Origin: a virus | Reading direction: 5' to 3' (one strand) | IMG/VR virus record: IMGVR_UViG_3300037247_000275 | Location: 1 to 44,995 of that record | DNA: 44,995 bases | In this document: one piece after another, positions 1-7,391 of the stretch | How the letters are laid out: every line of letters starts with the position of its first letter | Position numbering within the stretch: position 1 is the first letter of the stretch | The notes under the pieces: model-generated | Told to the model about the DNA's origin: nothing | The model's input: only the letters and a program-made list of their open reading frames with translations | The model's database searches: none | Program-made: the position numbers and the translations under genes

Positions 1-108
1 CCTATAAGAGCGGCTCTGCGGTCACGTGGAGCGGCAGTGGTACCGCCGCGCTCGACCTCGCCATCTCTGCGGGTCAGATATACCAGATGCACCTGCACAT
101 CGACGCGG
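1..108. repeat. Left copy of 108-bp terminal direct repeat
   Basis: Bases 1-108 are identical to 44888-44995. The reading frame of the tail-fibre gene runs from the right end into the left end without a break when the copies are merged. This is what an assembler leaves when it closes a circular or circularly permuted genome. The unique genome length is then 44,887 bp. A real short terminal repeat is possible but less likely, because it would lie inside a coding region. Confidence 0.95.
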
Positions 109-2000
109 CGTTCGACACGACCGACCCTGACAACGTGTACGTAGTCAACCACCCTACAGCGTACACTATCACGCCGGATATAGAGACGCTGGTGTTGGAC
201 AGTGGCAACGTGTCCCTGTCCAACAGGTACTACAACCTCGTCATTTGGCGGTCGGTGAGCTCCGGCTCCGAGGAGGAGCAGGTCTTCATTAACCTTCCGA
301 GCGGCTCGTACAAAAAGCAGAGCGACGCCGAGAACGACGTATCAGGATACGACAACTTCGCCATCCCGACCGACTATAGGGGCTACGCCTACTTAGTGCA
401 GCGGGTCACGATCAAACACTCGACGGCTGGCGGAGGAACGTGGACGATTCATCAGCAGACCGACCTCCGAGGCACGGTGCCTAGCCTCGCAGTTGGCGGT
501 GGTACGTTGGCCAGCACCACCGAGTTTGCGGACAGCGCATTCAAGCTGTTCGACGAGGGTGACCCAACCAGGGAACTGGCGTTCCAACTGTCGGGTATTG
601 CAGCAGGTAATACTAGAGAGGTTACTGCACCTGATAAAGACCTAACACTTATTGACTTGGCAGATGCCATTGCTGCGGTTGAGGGTGAGGATACTCTTCT
701 CCTCAGCGGCAATGTGGGTATTGCTAAGTCATTTAGTCTGTCAGGTGACATCTCTCCCTCCCAGCTGACCGCCAACACGAACAACTGGGACCCCACGGGC
801 CTAGCGGATGCCTCGGTAATACGAGTCTCTACCGACGCCTCCCGTGACCTGACGGGGATAGTACCGAAGTCACCTGACGATGGACGAATCCTAATCATTC
901 ACAACATCGGGGCACAGGACTTGGTACTCAAGGATGCCTCTGGCTCCTCATCAGCGGCTAACAGATTCGCCTTGTCTGGTGACATTACGCTGGCTGGTGA
1001 TGACGCTGTAACCCTTCAGTACGACACCACATCTAACCGTTGGCGAGCGATAGGGTCTAGTCCTGGTGGAGCAGGCGGAGGTGGTCAAGACCTCGACTCA
1101 GACACTCTCTGGGCGGCGCGGGGCGATCTTGCCAAAGGAACAGGTGATGATGCTGCTGACATCCTTTCGATAGGCGCAGACCATACGATTCTAGTCTCAG
1201 ATGGCTCAGACCCATTATGGAGTGCCATTCCTCCTCTAGCCGGTATCGCGGATACGGGGGACACCACTAGGATAGCCCTTGCGACCTCTGTCGTTCACGT
1301 TACCCTCACGGGCGAGACAAATGTAGATGGACATCTCGCCGTCCAGAGCGCCACCGGACCCAATGCCACTAGAAGCCTGGGCATCGGGCCGCCCGACACT
1401 CTTCTCCTGGGACTCATCCCGCAGTATTGGTTGCAGGAAGAATTCTCCGTCACCGTCGACGCGAACAACGCCATCCTGACTGGTGTTGGAGGAGTGGCGG
1501 AAGCGGCGCTCGATGGAACGGCTAGGACAGGAGTTCAGCTATTCGGGCTCGACTTCCAGGCCAAGACATCCGGTGGGACAGCAGGCTCGGCCCTCACGTC
1601 ACTCGTGGGAGCAAGGCTAACTGCGTTCAAGACTGGCACCATGACCGCCGTCGCCATGTATGGGCTCTGGGTGAACCGCCAGGCCAATACAGGCACCGGA
1701 GATGTCACCGATAAATACGGCGTTCTTGTGGCTAACATGGCCGATACCAAAACACTGACCAGCTACGCCCTATATATCGCTGACCAGACCGGCGCGAACA
1801 CCGCACACGGCATCTACATCGAGGACGCCGACGATTATGCCATCTGGGTAGACGCTGGCCTCTCCCGCTTCGATGGTGACGGGTCAGATGTGTTTGAGCT
1901 ACCCGCTGACGCCACTGATCCCACTAGCGGAGGTGGTGCAGCAGCAGGCCGGATACCTGTGAAGATTGGTGGCGTAACCAAATACCTGGCATACTACTAA
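1..2000 (+). CDS. Tail fibre protein, C-terminal part (continues from 43753)
   Basis: The open frame enters at base 3 and is the continuation of the gene that starts at 43753; joined, the protein is about 1044 residues. The ATG at 87 is internal and not the real start. The part here is Gly/Ala/Thr/Asp-rich with the low-complexity beta-rich look of phage fibres. It includes a segment of the type DLDSDTLWAARGDLAKGTG that is widespread in metagenomic phage fibres. Near the C-terminus there are repeated strands (YGLWVN, YGVLVA, YALYIA, HGIYIE, YAIWVD), then GRIPVKIGGVTKYLAYY as the very end. It is the last and longest tail gene of the late operon and probably binds the host surface. Family assignment rests on motifs and position, not on a structural match. 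Confidence 0.85.
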   Translation, partial: YKSGSAVTWSGSGTAALDLAISAGQIYQMHLHIDAAFDTTDPDNVYVVNHPTAYTITPDIETLVLDSGNVSLSNRYYNLVIWRSVSSGSEEEQVFINLPSGSYKKQSDAENDVSGYDNFAIPTDYRGYAYLVQRVTIKHSTAGGGTWTIHQQTDLRGTVPSLAVGGGTLASTTEFADSAFKLFDEGDPTRELAFQLSGIAAGNTREVTAPDKDLTLIDLADAIAAVEGEDTLLLSGNVGIAKSFSLSGDISPSQLTANTNNWDPTGLADASVIRVSTDASRDLTGIVPKSPDDGRILIIHNIGAQDLVLKDASGSSSAANRFALSGDITLAGDDAVTLQYDTTSNRWRAIGSSPGGAGGGGQDLDSDTLWAARGDLAKGTGDDAADILSIGADHTILVSDGSDPLWSAIPPLAGIADTGDTTRIALATSVVHVTLTGETNVDGHLAVQSATGPNATRSLGIGPPDTLLLGLIPQYWLQEEFSVTVDANNAILTGVGGVAEAALDGTARTGVQLFGLDFQAKTSGGTAGSALTSLVGARLTAFKTGTMTAVAMYGLWVNRQANTGTGDVTDKYGVLVANMADTKTLTSYALYIADQTGANTAHGIYIEDADDYAIWVDAGLSRFDGDGSDVFELPADATDPTSGGGAAAGRIPVKIGGVTKYLAYY

Positions 2001-2083
2001 GGAGGAATCATGAAAAAGCAGCCTAAACCGATTCCGGTGAAGATCGGCGACAAGGTGTTTTTCTTACCCTACTACTAAGGAGG
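1992..2083 (+). repeat. Direct repeat around the fibre stop codon and the mini-ORF stop codon
   Basis: The 14-mer TACTACTAAGGAGG occurs at 1992-2005 and again at 2070-2083, 78 bp apart. Each copy holds the last two Tyr codons, the stop codon TAA and the next ribosome binding site. It reflects duplication of the 3' end of the fibre gene. Confidence 0.85.
2010..2078 (+). CDS. 22-residue mini-protein duplicating the tail-fibre C-terminus
   Basis: ATG at 2010 follows a GGAGG 5 bp upstream, and the ORF ends in TAA at 2078. The peptide starts MKKQPKP and continues IPVKIGDKVFFLPYY, which matches the fibre end IPVKIGGVTKYLAYY in register. The gene sits directly between the fibre gene and the next ORF, which starts from the second copy of the same stop plus Shine-Dalgarno unit. 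It is probably translated, since its signals are as good as its neighbours'. Its role is unknown: it could be a stand-alone capping or trimer-interface peptide, or the remnant of a swapped fibre end. Confidence 0.6.
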   Translation: MKKQPKPIPVKIGDKVFFLPYY

Positions 2084-2087
2084 CGAG

Positions 2088-2558
2088 ATGGACGACAGAG
2101 ACTCCAACGAAATCAGGCTCCGGCTTCTCGGAGGTAAGGCAGCAATCAGCAATCTCCGAACACTGTCCTCTGTCCACCAGGCGGGCAAGGTCATCATCGC
2201 AGGCAACGATATGCCACTCACAGCAGGCCAGAAGAATGGTATCAAGGCTGCGTTCAACGCCCTCGCTACTAAGGTTGGTGCCGCTGCGGATACTCTCGAT
2301 GTGCCTACAGGCAAGACCGGCACCGTCAACGCCCGTGAGCTGGCTAAGGTTACTTCTGTCCCTGACCGCATGTTCACCCTCCTTCAGCAAGCAGAGGATA
2401 CTGTGGGCCAGCTTGTTGGAGCGCCGGTAGAGCAGCCCGACGGGACGTACCGAGTAGCTATCGAGGACGCCATAGCCCAGGAGGTCGCCGACCTACTCGC
2501 AACCCTCCGTGACGCCGTCAAGTTCTGGATAGGTGTAGAACGGCTGAAGGTAACATAG
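2088..2558 (+). CDS. Hypothetical protein between tail fibre and lysis genes
   Basis: The ORF is 156 residues long, with the start set by AAGGAGGCGAG just before ATG 2088. The sequence is soluble and mostly helical in character (LAKVTSVPDRMFTLLQQAEDTVGQLV), with no signal peptide and no membrane segment. I do not recognise the family. Its place after the fibre gene and before the holin-like gene suggests a late function, perhaps in the tail tip or in lysis timing. Confidence 0.7.
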   Translation: MDDRDSNEIRLRLLGGKAAISNLRTLSSVHQAGKVIIAGNDMPLTAGQKNGIKAAFNALATKVGAAADTLDVPTGKTGTVNARELAKVTSVPDRMFTLLQQAEDTVGQLVGAPVEQPDGTYRVAIEDAIAQEVADLLATLRDAVKFWIGVERLKVT

Positions 2559-2581
2559 GTTAGTAACAGGAGGTAGTTGCA

Positions 2582-2782
2582 ATGCAGTTTCTAATTAACC
2601 TAACGGCTAGTGGAGGACTGCTCCGTGTCAGAGCAGGTATCGCTTTGTCTATAACTGGTGCTATAGTTTACCTGTTTGTGACAGGTGAGCACGTGCCTGA
2701 TGATCTACAGAAGATGTGGATACTAGCCACAGCCTTCTACTTCATACCTAGAATTGGTGCAGACGCAACGAAGAAGAGTTAG
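2582..2782 (+). CDS. Small membrane protein, holin-like
   Basis: A 66-residue protein with ribosome site AGGAGG at 2570-2575. It contains two hydrophobic stretches, roughly residues 17-33 (RAGIALSITGAIVYLFV) and 43-57 (KMWILATAFYFIPRI), separated by a short charged turn, and a basic C-terminus. Two-segment membrane proteins of this size directly upstream of an endolysin are typically holins. The assignment is by size, topology and place; there is no diagnostic holin motif. Confidence 0.55.
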   Translation: MQFLINLTASGGLLRVRAGIALSITGAIVYLFVTGEHVPDDLQKMWILATAFYFIPRIGADATKKS

Positions 2783-2783
2783 G

Positions 2784-3020
2784 GTGTTCAACATCTTTCG
2801 CCGGTACAAGGACAATCCAGGGCCTAGAGGTGAGGAGCCGCCTACACTGGATGATGACGAACCGATATTAGGTATGCACTCCTCTCTATGGAAGTTTCTG
2901 TTTCATCTGGACAAGAGACAGGCTATCACAGACGAGCGTGTGCTGTTTATCCTGCGATGGATGCTGCCTCCTATCTTAGGCATTGAGATGCTGATACTGG
3001 GGTACATGATAGGGGGTTGA
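2784..3020 (+). CDS. Small protein with C-terminal membrane anchor, possible second lysis protein
   Basis: I choose GTG 2784, one base after the stop of the holin-like gene and just after an AAGAAGAG stretch, giving 78 residues. An ATG at 2754 in the same frame would add ten residues inside the previous gene. The N-terminal half is charged and Pro-rich. The C-terminus ends in a hydrophobic segment (WMLPPILGIEMLILGYMIGG). It overlaps neither the holin-like gene nor the endolysin that starts at 3022. Antiholin or spanin-like roles are possible, but no motif decides. Confidence 0.6.
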   Translation: MFNIFRRYKDNPGPRGEEPPTLDDDEPILGMHSSLWKFLFHLDKRQAITDERVLFILRWMLPPILGIEMLILGYMIGG

Positions 3021-3021
3021 T

Positions 3022-3702
3022 ATGAGATTTATCTGGCCGCTGGACGATTACTACGTCACTAGAGACTTCGACTACGAATCCTCTATCTACATCGGGGGAC
3101 AACACGCCGCCGTTGATTTGGTGAGATTACAAGGCGACACGGCGGGAAGAGAGATCAAGGCCGTGGCAGATGGTGTTGTTGTAGGAGATGGCTATGATAG
3201 CATTAGCGGTCACCACATAATCCTGATGCACGAGGATGGCTGGCGCAGTATGTACCGCCATCTAGCGGCGGATGCCCCTCCGGTTGTAGGCCAGCAGATA
3301 GCTCAGGGCCAAGTTATCGGCAATGTGGGCTCCACGGGGATGTCCACCGGTCCTCATCTTCACTTCGACCTCTGGCATAAAGAGAGGAAAGATGACACAG
3401 CCTTCAGCAAGAACGGCTGGTGGGCACATAATCCAGAGTTGTATTTAGGTAAGGAGGACAGCATGGCATTCACACCGGAACAGGTGCAGGAGATACGGGA
3501 CATCATCTTTGGCCACGAGTTTGTAGGAAAGAGTAAGGAAGGGAACAACATATCAGGGAGCCACAACCTTGTGCGCTGGATGGGGATATTGGTTGAGCAC
3601 CAGGACAACGCTGCCAAGCACACAACGGGGAGCGGCATCAGCGCTGGAGAAGCCCGTGTTATCGCTCAGGAAGAGGACAGAAGGCTCAAGATAGGAAAGT
3701 AA
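3022..3702 (+). CDS. M23-family peptidase endolysin
   Basis: A 226-residue protein. Residues 1-125 form an M23 (LytM/gpB-like) zinc metallopeptidase domain. The zinc ligands H28 and D32 lie in GQHAAVDL, and H114 lies in the HxH motif PHLHFDL (112-117), with H80 in MYRHL as the usual extra His. Family members cut peptide cross-links in peptidoglycan. The C-terminal 75 residues (from about 150) form a separate helical region that may bind wall or membrane. There is no signal peptide, so release would depend on the holin-like protein upstream. The stop codon lies only 4 bp from the stop of the convergent polymerase gene. Confidence 0.88.
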   Translation: MRFIWPLDDYYVTRDFDYESSIYIGGQHAAVDLVRLQGDTAGREIKAVADGVVVGDGYDSISGHHIILMHEDGWRSMYRHLAADAPPVVGQQIAQGQVIGNVGSTGMSTGPHLHFDLWHKERKDDTAFSKNGWWAHNPELYLGKEDSMAFTPEQVQEIRDIIFGHEFVGKSKEGNNISGSHNLVRWMGILVEHQDNAAKHTTGSGISAGEARVIAQEEDRRLKIGK

Positions 3703-3706
3703 CCCT

Positions 3707-5512
3707 TTAGCTCCAGTAAGGACTGATCTTCACATTGAATGGAGTGTGGAGGTCAGGGCAGATGTGGTCTAACTCTTTAGGAAACTCTACCCTGCCATCT
3801 ATCAGTATCTCATCGTGGACCTGTAGCACCTGGTCAAAGCCCAGTGCTTCACACCTGAGCATGGCTCGCTTGATTATATCCGCAGCCCCGCTCTGAGCAG
3901 GATAACAGATGCGGCAATTGACTATGTGCTTCCAGGTGTGGTAGATTTCATGGGGTAGCAGGCATCTCCTACCATACAGATTCTCTATCCAATCCTCTCC
4001 TTCTTCTTGGTTCTTCATCCACTGATAGGCTACCGGATAAGCCTCATCCCAAGTAGCTCCGTACTCCCTGCATATATCTTCTGGCAGCTTGGTGTGCTGT
4101 GCTAGGGTCTTAACTATGGCATAGAATATCTTAGCGAAGTTAAAGACCTTAGCCCTTCTCCTCATCTCCTTGTCCTTGAGATCGCTGTCAGGCCACAGTG
4201 CTATCTGTGTAGTAGCGTGAATATCAGAACCATCAGCATAGGCTTGCAGCATCACAGGGTCCTCGGTGACATGAGCGAATACTCTCAACTCAATCTGCGA
4301 GGCGTCCGCGTCAGTCCACAGGCCAGTGTCAGGTGCAAAGATTTCCCTGATGCGCTCAGGTATGTTCTGCTGGTTGCTGTCATAGGAGCTGAGTCTTGCG
4401 GTACTCAGGTCCATGCGGAAGTGAGTATAGTCTCTAGCCTGTCCTCGCATCTTCTCTAGATAGGTAGTCTTCAACTTAGTATACTCTCGATACTTGAGGA
4501 CTACTCCGGCTAGAGGATCAGTGAGCTGGCTGAGTACCGCCTCATCTGTTCTCAGTTGACGCTTTGACTTAGTGAAAGGTAGGAAGCTGCCTCTCTCTGC
4601 CAGCACATAGCCCACCTGCTGATTGCTCCCTGGCTCAAAACCCTCTTTCAAGCAGATGTCTTGCATGAATAGACGAGCCTTGCTAGTCCTCTCATACCAG
4701 TCCTCTACTAGGTCAGCTCTCAGTGCTATGCCACGTCTTGACATCCGCATAAGCAGGACGGTCAGCTTCATGTCTACCTGATAGCAGTCCTTCATAGCCT
4801 GAGTTACAGTGTAGCTGTCAGGTTCGAGGGGGTCACAGCCCTCATACCAGTTACGCTCGTAGGTCCAAGTGTGGCTGTCAGGATACCACCATGCAGGGCC
4901 ACCCATCTTGTCATATACGCGGTAAGTGGCTAGGCAGTCATCTATACATTTCCTAGCCACTACTACTGTCTCTAGGTCCAGCATGTTCTTACGTGCAGGT
5001 AGAATGTCAGAGATGGAGTCTATCCTGAATCCCACATAGGCCCTAGACAGATCAGCTAGCGCATTGTTAGGCAGTGCCTGTATGTGAGACATAGTGGAGA
5101 TGTCAGCTAGGCTACCGTGGCCCAACCAATCAGGGAGACGTGCCTCTTGTACCTTAGCTCCTGCCCAGCCATCTAAGCTGGTGATCTGTTCGGCGCTGCC
5201 AAGCTCCGAATCGCTATCTGATCTGTACTCTGTGAGCGCGTACAAGTCGTATAGCGCGTTGCAGAACACTTTGACCCCTGGGGTACTCATTAACCGCCAT
5301 GCCAGATAGAGGTACTTGGAGCGGCTGGGTAGTATCGGAAAGTAGACTGCCTCACGACTATTGAGGGCTATGCCTATACCTATGATAGTCCGGTCCTTGA
5401 GAGAGATAGTCTCAGTGTCTATGGCTATGGTGCCAGGAGTCTCACCCTTGAGCCTCTCTATAAGCTGCTCTTCTGTGTAATCGTGTGGACCGTAGTAGGC
5501 TATGTTAGGCAT
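3707..5512 (-). CDS. polA: DNA polymerase family A with 3'-5' exonuclease domain
   Basis: A 601-residue replicative polymerase of the phage T7/Pol I type. The proofreading domain shows Exo I DTE at 32-34 and Exo II NALYD at 85-89. Exo III is less clear: the usual Tyr is not obvious near CIDD. The polymerase domain has motif A with DASQIELR (catalytic D403), the O-helix from RRRAKVFNFAKIFY (451-464) and motif C with HDE at 566-568. Aligned to E. coli Pol I, position 762 is Phe (F459) and position 766 is Phe rather than the nearly invariant Tyr (F463); Gly763 is Ala. It is the last gene of the leftward early operon. I see no primase gene in the window. Confidence 0.95.
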   Translation of the reverse strand: MPNIAYYGPHDYTEEQLIERLKGETPGTIAIDTETISLKDRTIIGIGIALNSREAVYFPILPSRSKYLYLAWRLMSTPGVKVFCNALYDLYALTEYRSDSDSELGSAEQITSLDGWAGAKVQEARLPDWLGHGSLADISTMSHIQALPNNALADLSRAYVGFRIDSISDILPARKNMLDLETVVVARKCIDDCLATYRVYDKMGGPAWWYPDSHTWTYERNWYEGCDPLEPDSYTVTQAMKDCYQVDMKLTVLLMRMSRRGIALRADLVEDWYERTSKARLFMQDICLKEGFEPGSNQQVGYVLAERGSFLPFTKSKRQLRTDEAVLSQLTDPLAGVVLKYREYTKLKTTYLEKMRGQARDYTHFRMDLSTARLSSYDSNQQNIPERIREIFAPDTGLWTDADASQIELRVFAHVTEDPVMLQAYADGSDIHATTQIALWPDSDLKDKEMRRRAKVFNFAKIFYAIVKTLAQHTKLPEDICREYGATWDEAYPVAYQWMKNQEEGEDWIENLYGRRCLLPHEIYHTWKHIVNCRICYPAQSGAADIIKRAMLRCEALGFDQVLQVHDEILIDGRVEFPKELDHICPDLHTPFNVKISPYWS

Positions 5513-5708
5513 TGATTCTTAGTATCTTCTTCCACCAAGGCTTAGTCTCCTTGATAATCCAGCTTTCTAGTTCACCTGTCACGTTTCTAACAGCAGAAAT
5601 CCACATCATCAAGAACGCAATCCTTTGCCAACTGTAAGGGGCACCGTGTTCTTTGGCGTATTGGACGACCTTCTCAACTGCCTCACTATCAATTTCAAGG
5701 GTATTCAT
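5505..5708 (-). CDS. Hypothetical protein upstream of DNA polymerase
   Basis: The start is set by AAGGAGAAGC immediately before ATG 5708, giving 67 residues; a start 18 bp further upstream would lose this site. The protein is small, with one aromatic, hydrophobic stretch (WQRIAFLMMWISAV) and a basic C-terminal end (KPWWKKILRINA). It overlaps the start of the polymerase gene by 8 bp, so the two are probably translationally coupled. No family recognised. Confidence 0.7.
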   Translation of the reverse strand: MNTLEIDSEAVEKVVQYAKEHGAPYSWQRIAFLMMWISAVRNVTGELESWIIKETKPWWKKILRINA

Positions 5709-5718
5709 GCTTCTCCTT

Positions 5719-5946
5719 TCAGGCAAGTATCACCATCTGATCGAACCACTCATGGTCAGGCTTATACTTGCACCTGCGACATATCACATACTCCTCGTCC
5801 CATTCAGTGTAGCCCACCTCTATGATGTCCACTCTTTCTATCAGAGGCTCACTATAGATACGGTAGAACCACAGAGGGTGGCCGCATTTAGGGCAAGCCA
5901 CGTTGCCTCCTAGCTCGTCATCCGGTACTGTGATTACCTCACACAT
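5719..5946 (-). CDS. Zinc-ribbon protein
   Basis: A 75-residue protein with two Cys pairs, CPKC at about residues 18-21 and CRRC at about 56-59, spaced as in a rubredoxin-like zinc ribbon. Such small proteins often bind nucleic acid or a polymerase partner. It is in the replication operon, one base from overlapping the preceding gene. The fold is inferred from the Cys pattern only. Confidence 0.75.
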   Translation of the reverse strand: MCEVITVPDDELGGNVACPKCGHPLWFYRIYSEPLIERVDIIEVGYTEWDEEYVICRRCKYKPDHEWFDQMVILA

Positions 5947-6182
5947 TACGGCCTTGCCCTGTCTGCACCCATAGGTGCATTGATGTCACACGGCCTCTCG
6001 TAGACCCACCCTGTCATCAGTCCACCTCTGTTCCCTTGCAGCCTTGATCTTGCATAAGCATGCTTCTTCCGGCACCTTCCAATGCCACACTTGGCAGGGC
6101 CTATACGGATGCCCTCATGCACGGGCCAGCCGTGAGTCTCCACCCAGGAGCGGATGAGGTCATGGATGTCAGGCTGCGCCAT
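5946..6182 (-). CDS. Hypothetical protein, Cys/Arg-rich
   Basis: A 78-residue ORF starting on the last base of the methyltransferase gene and ending on the first base of the zinc-ribbon gene. It contains a short Cys-containing basic stretch (AKCGIGRCRKKHAYARSR) and a further Cys near PCDIN, which may bind zinc or nucleic acid. No family recognised; the gene call rests on tight operon packing. Confidence 0.65.
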   Translation of the reverse strand: MAQPDIHDLIRSWVETHGWPVHEGIRIGPAKCGIGRCRKKHAYARSRLQGNRGGLMTGWVYERPCDINAPMGADRARP

Positions 6183-7000
6183 TAGTCACTCTTTCTGAAC
6201 AGGAGAATGTCCTCATCTTTGACCACTTGAGCTCCTCTACTCTCCTGTATCCTTCTCTGAGCTGAACCAGGTGGCTTCCATTTATACCATTCCTCCAAGC
6301 TGAACCCTGCCTTACCCATGAACTTGATTATGTCAGCAGAGAGGAACACTCGACTGCCCTTCACCATGTCCCTAGTAATGATAGCCACAGGAGCCCCAGG
6401 CACTAGCCTCTTATACATCCTCGTATACATTAGCTTCATGCCCTGTTGGAAGTAGAAGGGATTTAGCTTGCCCAGGTTCTGAGGATGTGTAGCATACCCC
6501 TCTACCTGCTTTGCTATCGAGGGCAGTGGCTTGGCTCGCATGATCGAGGTGCTGAATGGAGGACTGAATATGGCAGCATCACAGAGGAAGTCTATGTCCT
6601 GCAACTTCTGTCTACAGTCTCCCTCATAGATGAAGATTCTCCCAGGGCCCTTGATCTCAGCAGTGACAGACAGGGGCACACCCTCTCTCCACATCGCTTC
6701 TACCTCATGTAGCAGCTCAATGTTGTAGGGCTCCAGTTCGATCAGTGCCACGTTGCGCCCACTGAGGACTCCTATCAGAGTAGTGCCTGTTCCACCGAAC
6801 GGGTCGAGTATGGTGTCTCCTGGCTCAGTCAAGTAGTCTATCAGGGCCTGAGTCAGGTACATATTGTTCTTGGCCGGATGATCGAACACACCAGGAGGGA
6901 ATAGCTCACGCCTCCACTTCGTATCTCTAGGGAAGAGGATGAGTTCCATGTTGTCCATCTTCTCTCGCTCGTACTTCTCGGCGAATACCTTAGTCACCAC
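6182..7000 (-). CDS. Amino-methylating DNA methyltransferase (N4-cytosine or N6-adenine)
   Basis: The start is GTG 7000, with GGAGG 8 bp upstream inside the lipoprotein gene; length 272. The order of motifs is HPAK (41-44, motif X), DPFGGTGTT (66-74, AdoMet-binding motif I) and SPPF (146-149, catalytic motif IV). The Ser-Pro-Pro-Phe form is most often seen in N4-cytosine enzymes, but N6-adenine cannot be excluded. No restriction endonuclease lies next to it, so it is probably an orphan enzyme that masks phage DNA from host restriction. Confidence 0.88.
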   Translation of the reverse strand: MVTKVFAEKYEREKMDNMELILFPRDTKWRRELFPPGVFDHPAKNNMYLTQALIDYLTEPGDTILDPFGGTGTTLIGVLSGRNVALIELEPYNIELLHEVEAMWREGVPLSVTAEIKGPGRIFIYEGDCRQKLQDIDFLCDAAIFSPPFSTSIMRAKPLPSIAKQVEGYATHPQNLGKLNPFYFQQGMKLMYTRMYKRLVPGAPVAIITRDMVKGSRVFLSADIIKFMGKAGFSLEEWYKWKPPGSAQRRIQESRGAQVVKDEDILLFRKSD

Positions 7001-7391
7001 ATACCTCCATGAATTGTGACACTATGCCTAGCCTACGGTCATATACTGCTATCAGGGAAAGCTGTTCTGCCTGACTACCTACTGCATTTCTGATTAGGCC
7101 TGAACCATCTGCCAAGGGGTTGTCACGTAGGAAGTCAGCCCATGCTTGGTGCATGTCACGGGCGTCTTCCAGGCTCCAGATGAGCCAGTCAACCTCAGAT
7201 GAAGGTGGGCAGTTGGCTGGAGCCACAGGTACTTCAACAATTACCTCTACCGGCACCTCGACTATCACCTCTACTGGTACTTCCTTAATGACTTCTACTT
7301 CTCTCACCACCCAGTCGGTGACTGCAGGTTCAGTATTGTCACAGGCTAGGAACAGTAGAGCTAGTGGTATGAGGAGTAGGAGCTTAGTCAC
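6990..7391 (-). CDS. Lipoprotein with Val-Glu-Val repeat stalk
   Basis: The start is GTG 7391, placed by AAGGAGG 5 bp upstream and a GTGA overlap with the previous gene; length 133. The N-terminus is a lipoprotein signal (KLLLLIPLALLFLAC) with the acylated Cys at about residue 17. It is followed by a repeat of PVEVIVEV units, then a Cys-containing globular region of about 75 residues. It is predicted to be anchored on the outer face of the membrane. Phage lipoproteins of this kind may block superinfection or act in lysis; the sequence does not say which. The repeat resembles stalks in Chloroflexota lipoproteins. Confidence 0.75.
   Translation of the reverse strand: MTKLLLLIPLALLFLACDNTEPAVTDWVVREVEVIKEVPVEVIVEVPVEVIVEVPVAPANCPPSSEVDWLIWSLEDARDMHQAWADFLRDNPLADGSGLIRNAVGSQAEQLSLIAVYDRRLGIVSQFMEVCGD
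7231..7302. repeat. Three 24-bp tandem units inside the lipoprotein gene
   Basis: Units at 7231-7254, 7255-7278 and 7279-7302 encode the eight-residue repeat PVEVIVEV and a degenerate first copy. Synonymous third-position changes separate the copies, so the protein repeat is being kept while the DNA drifts. Confidence 0.8.

Noticed and set aside
87-2000. ATG at 87 as start of a separate 637-residue protein
   Set aside because: The frame is open upstream to base 1 and continues in the right-end copy to GTG 43753; 87 is an internal Met inside the repeated segment.
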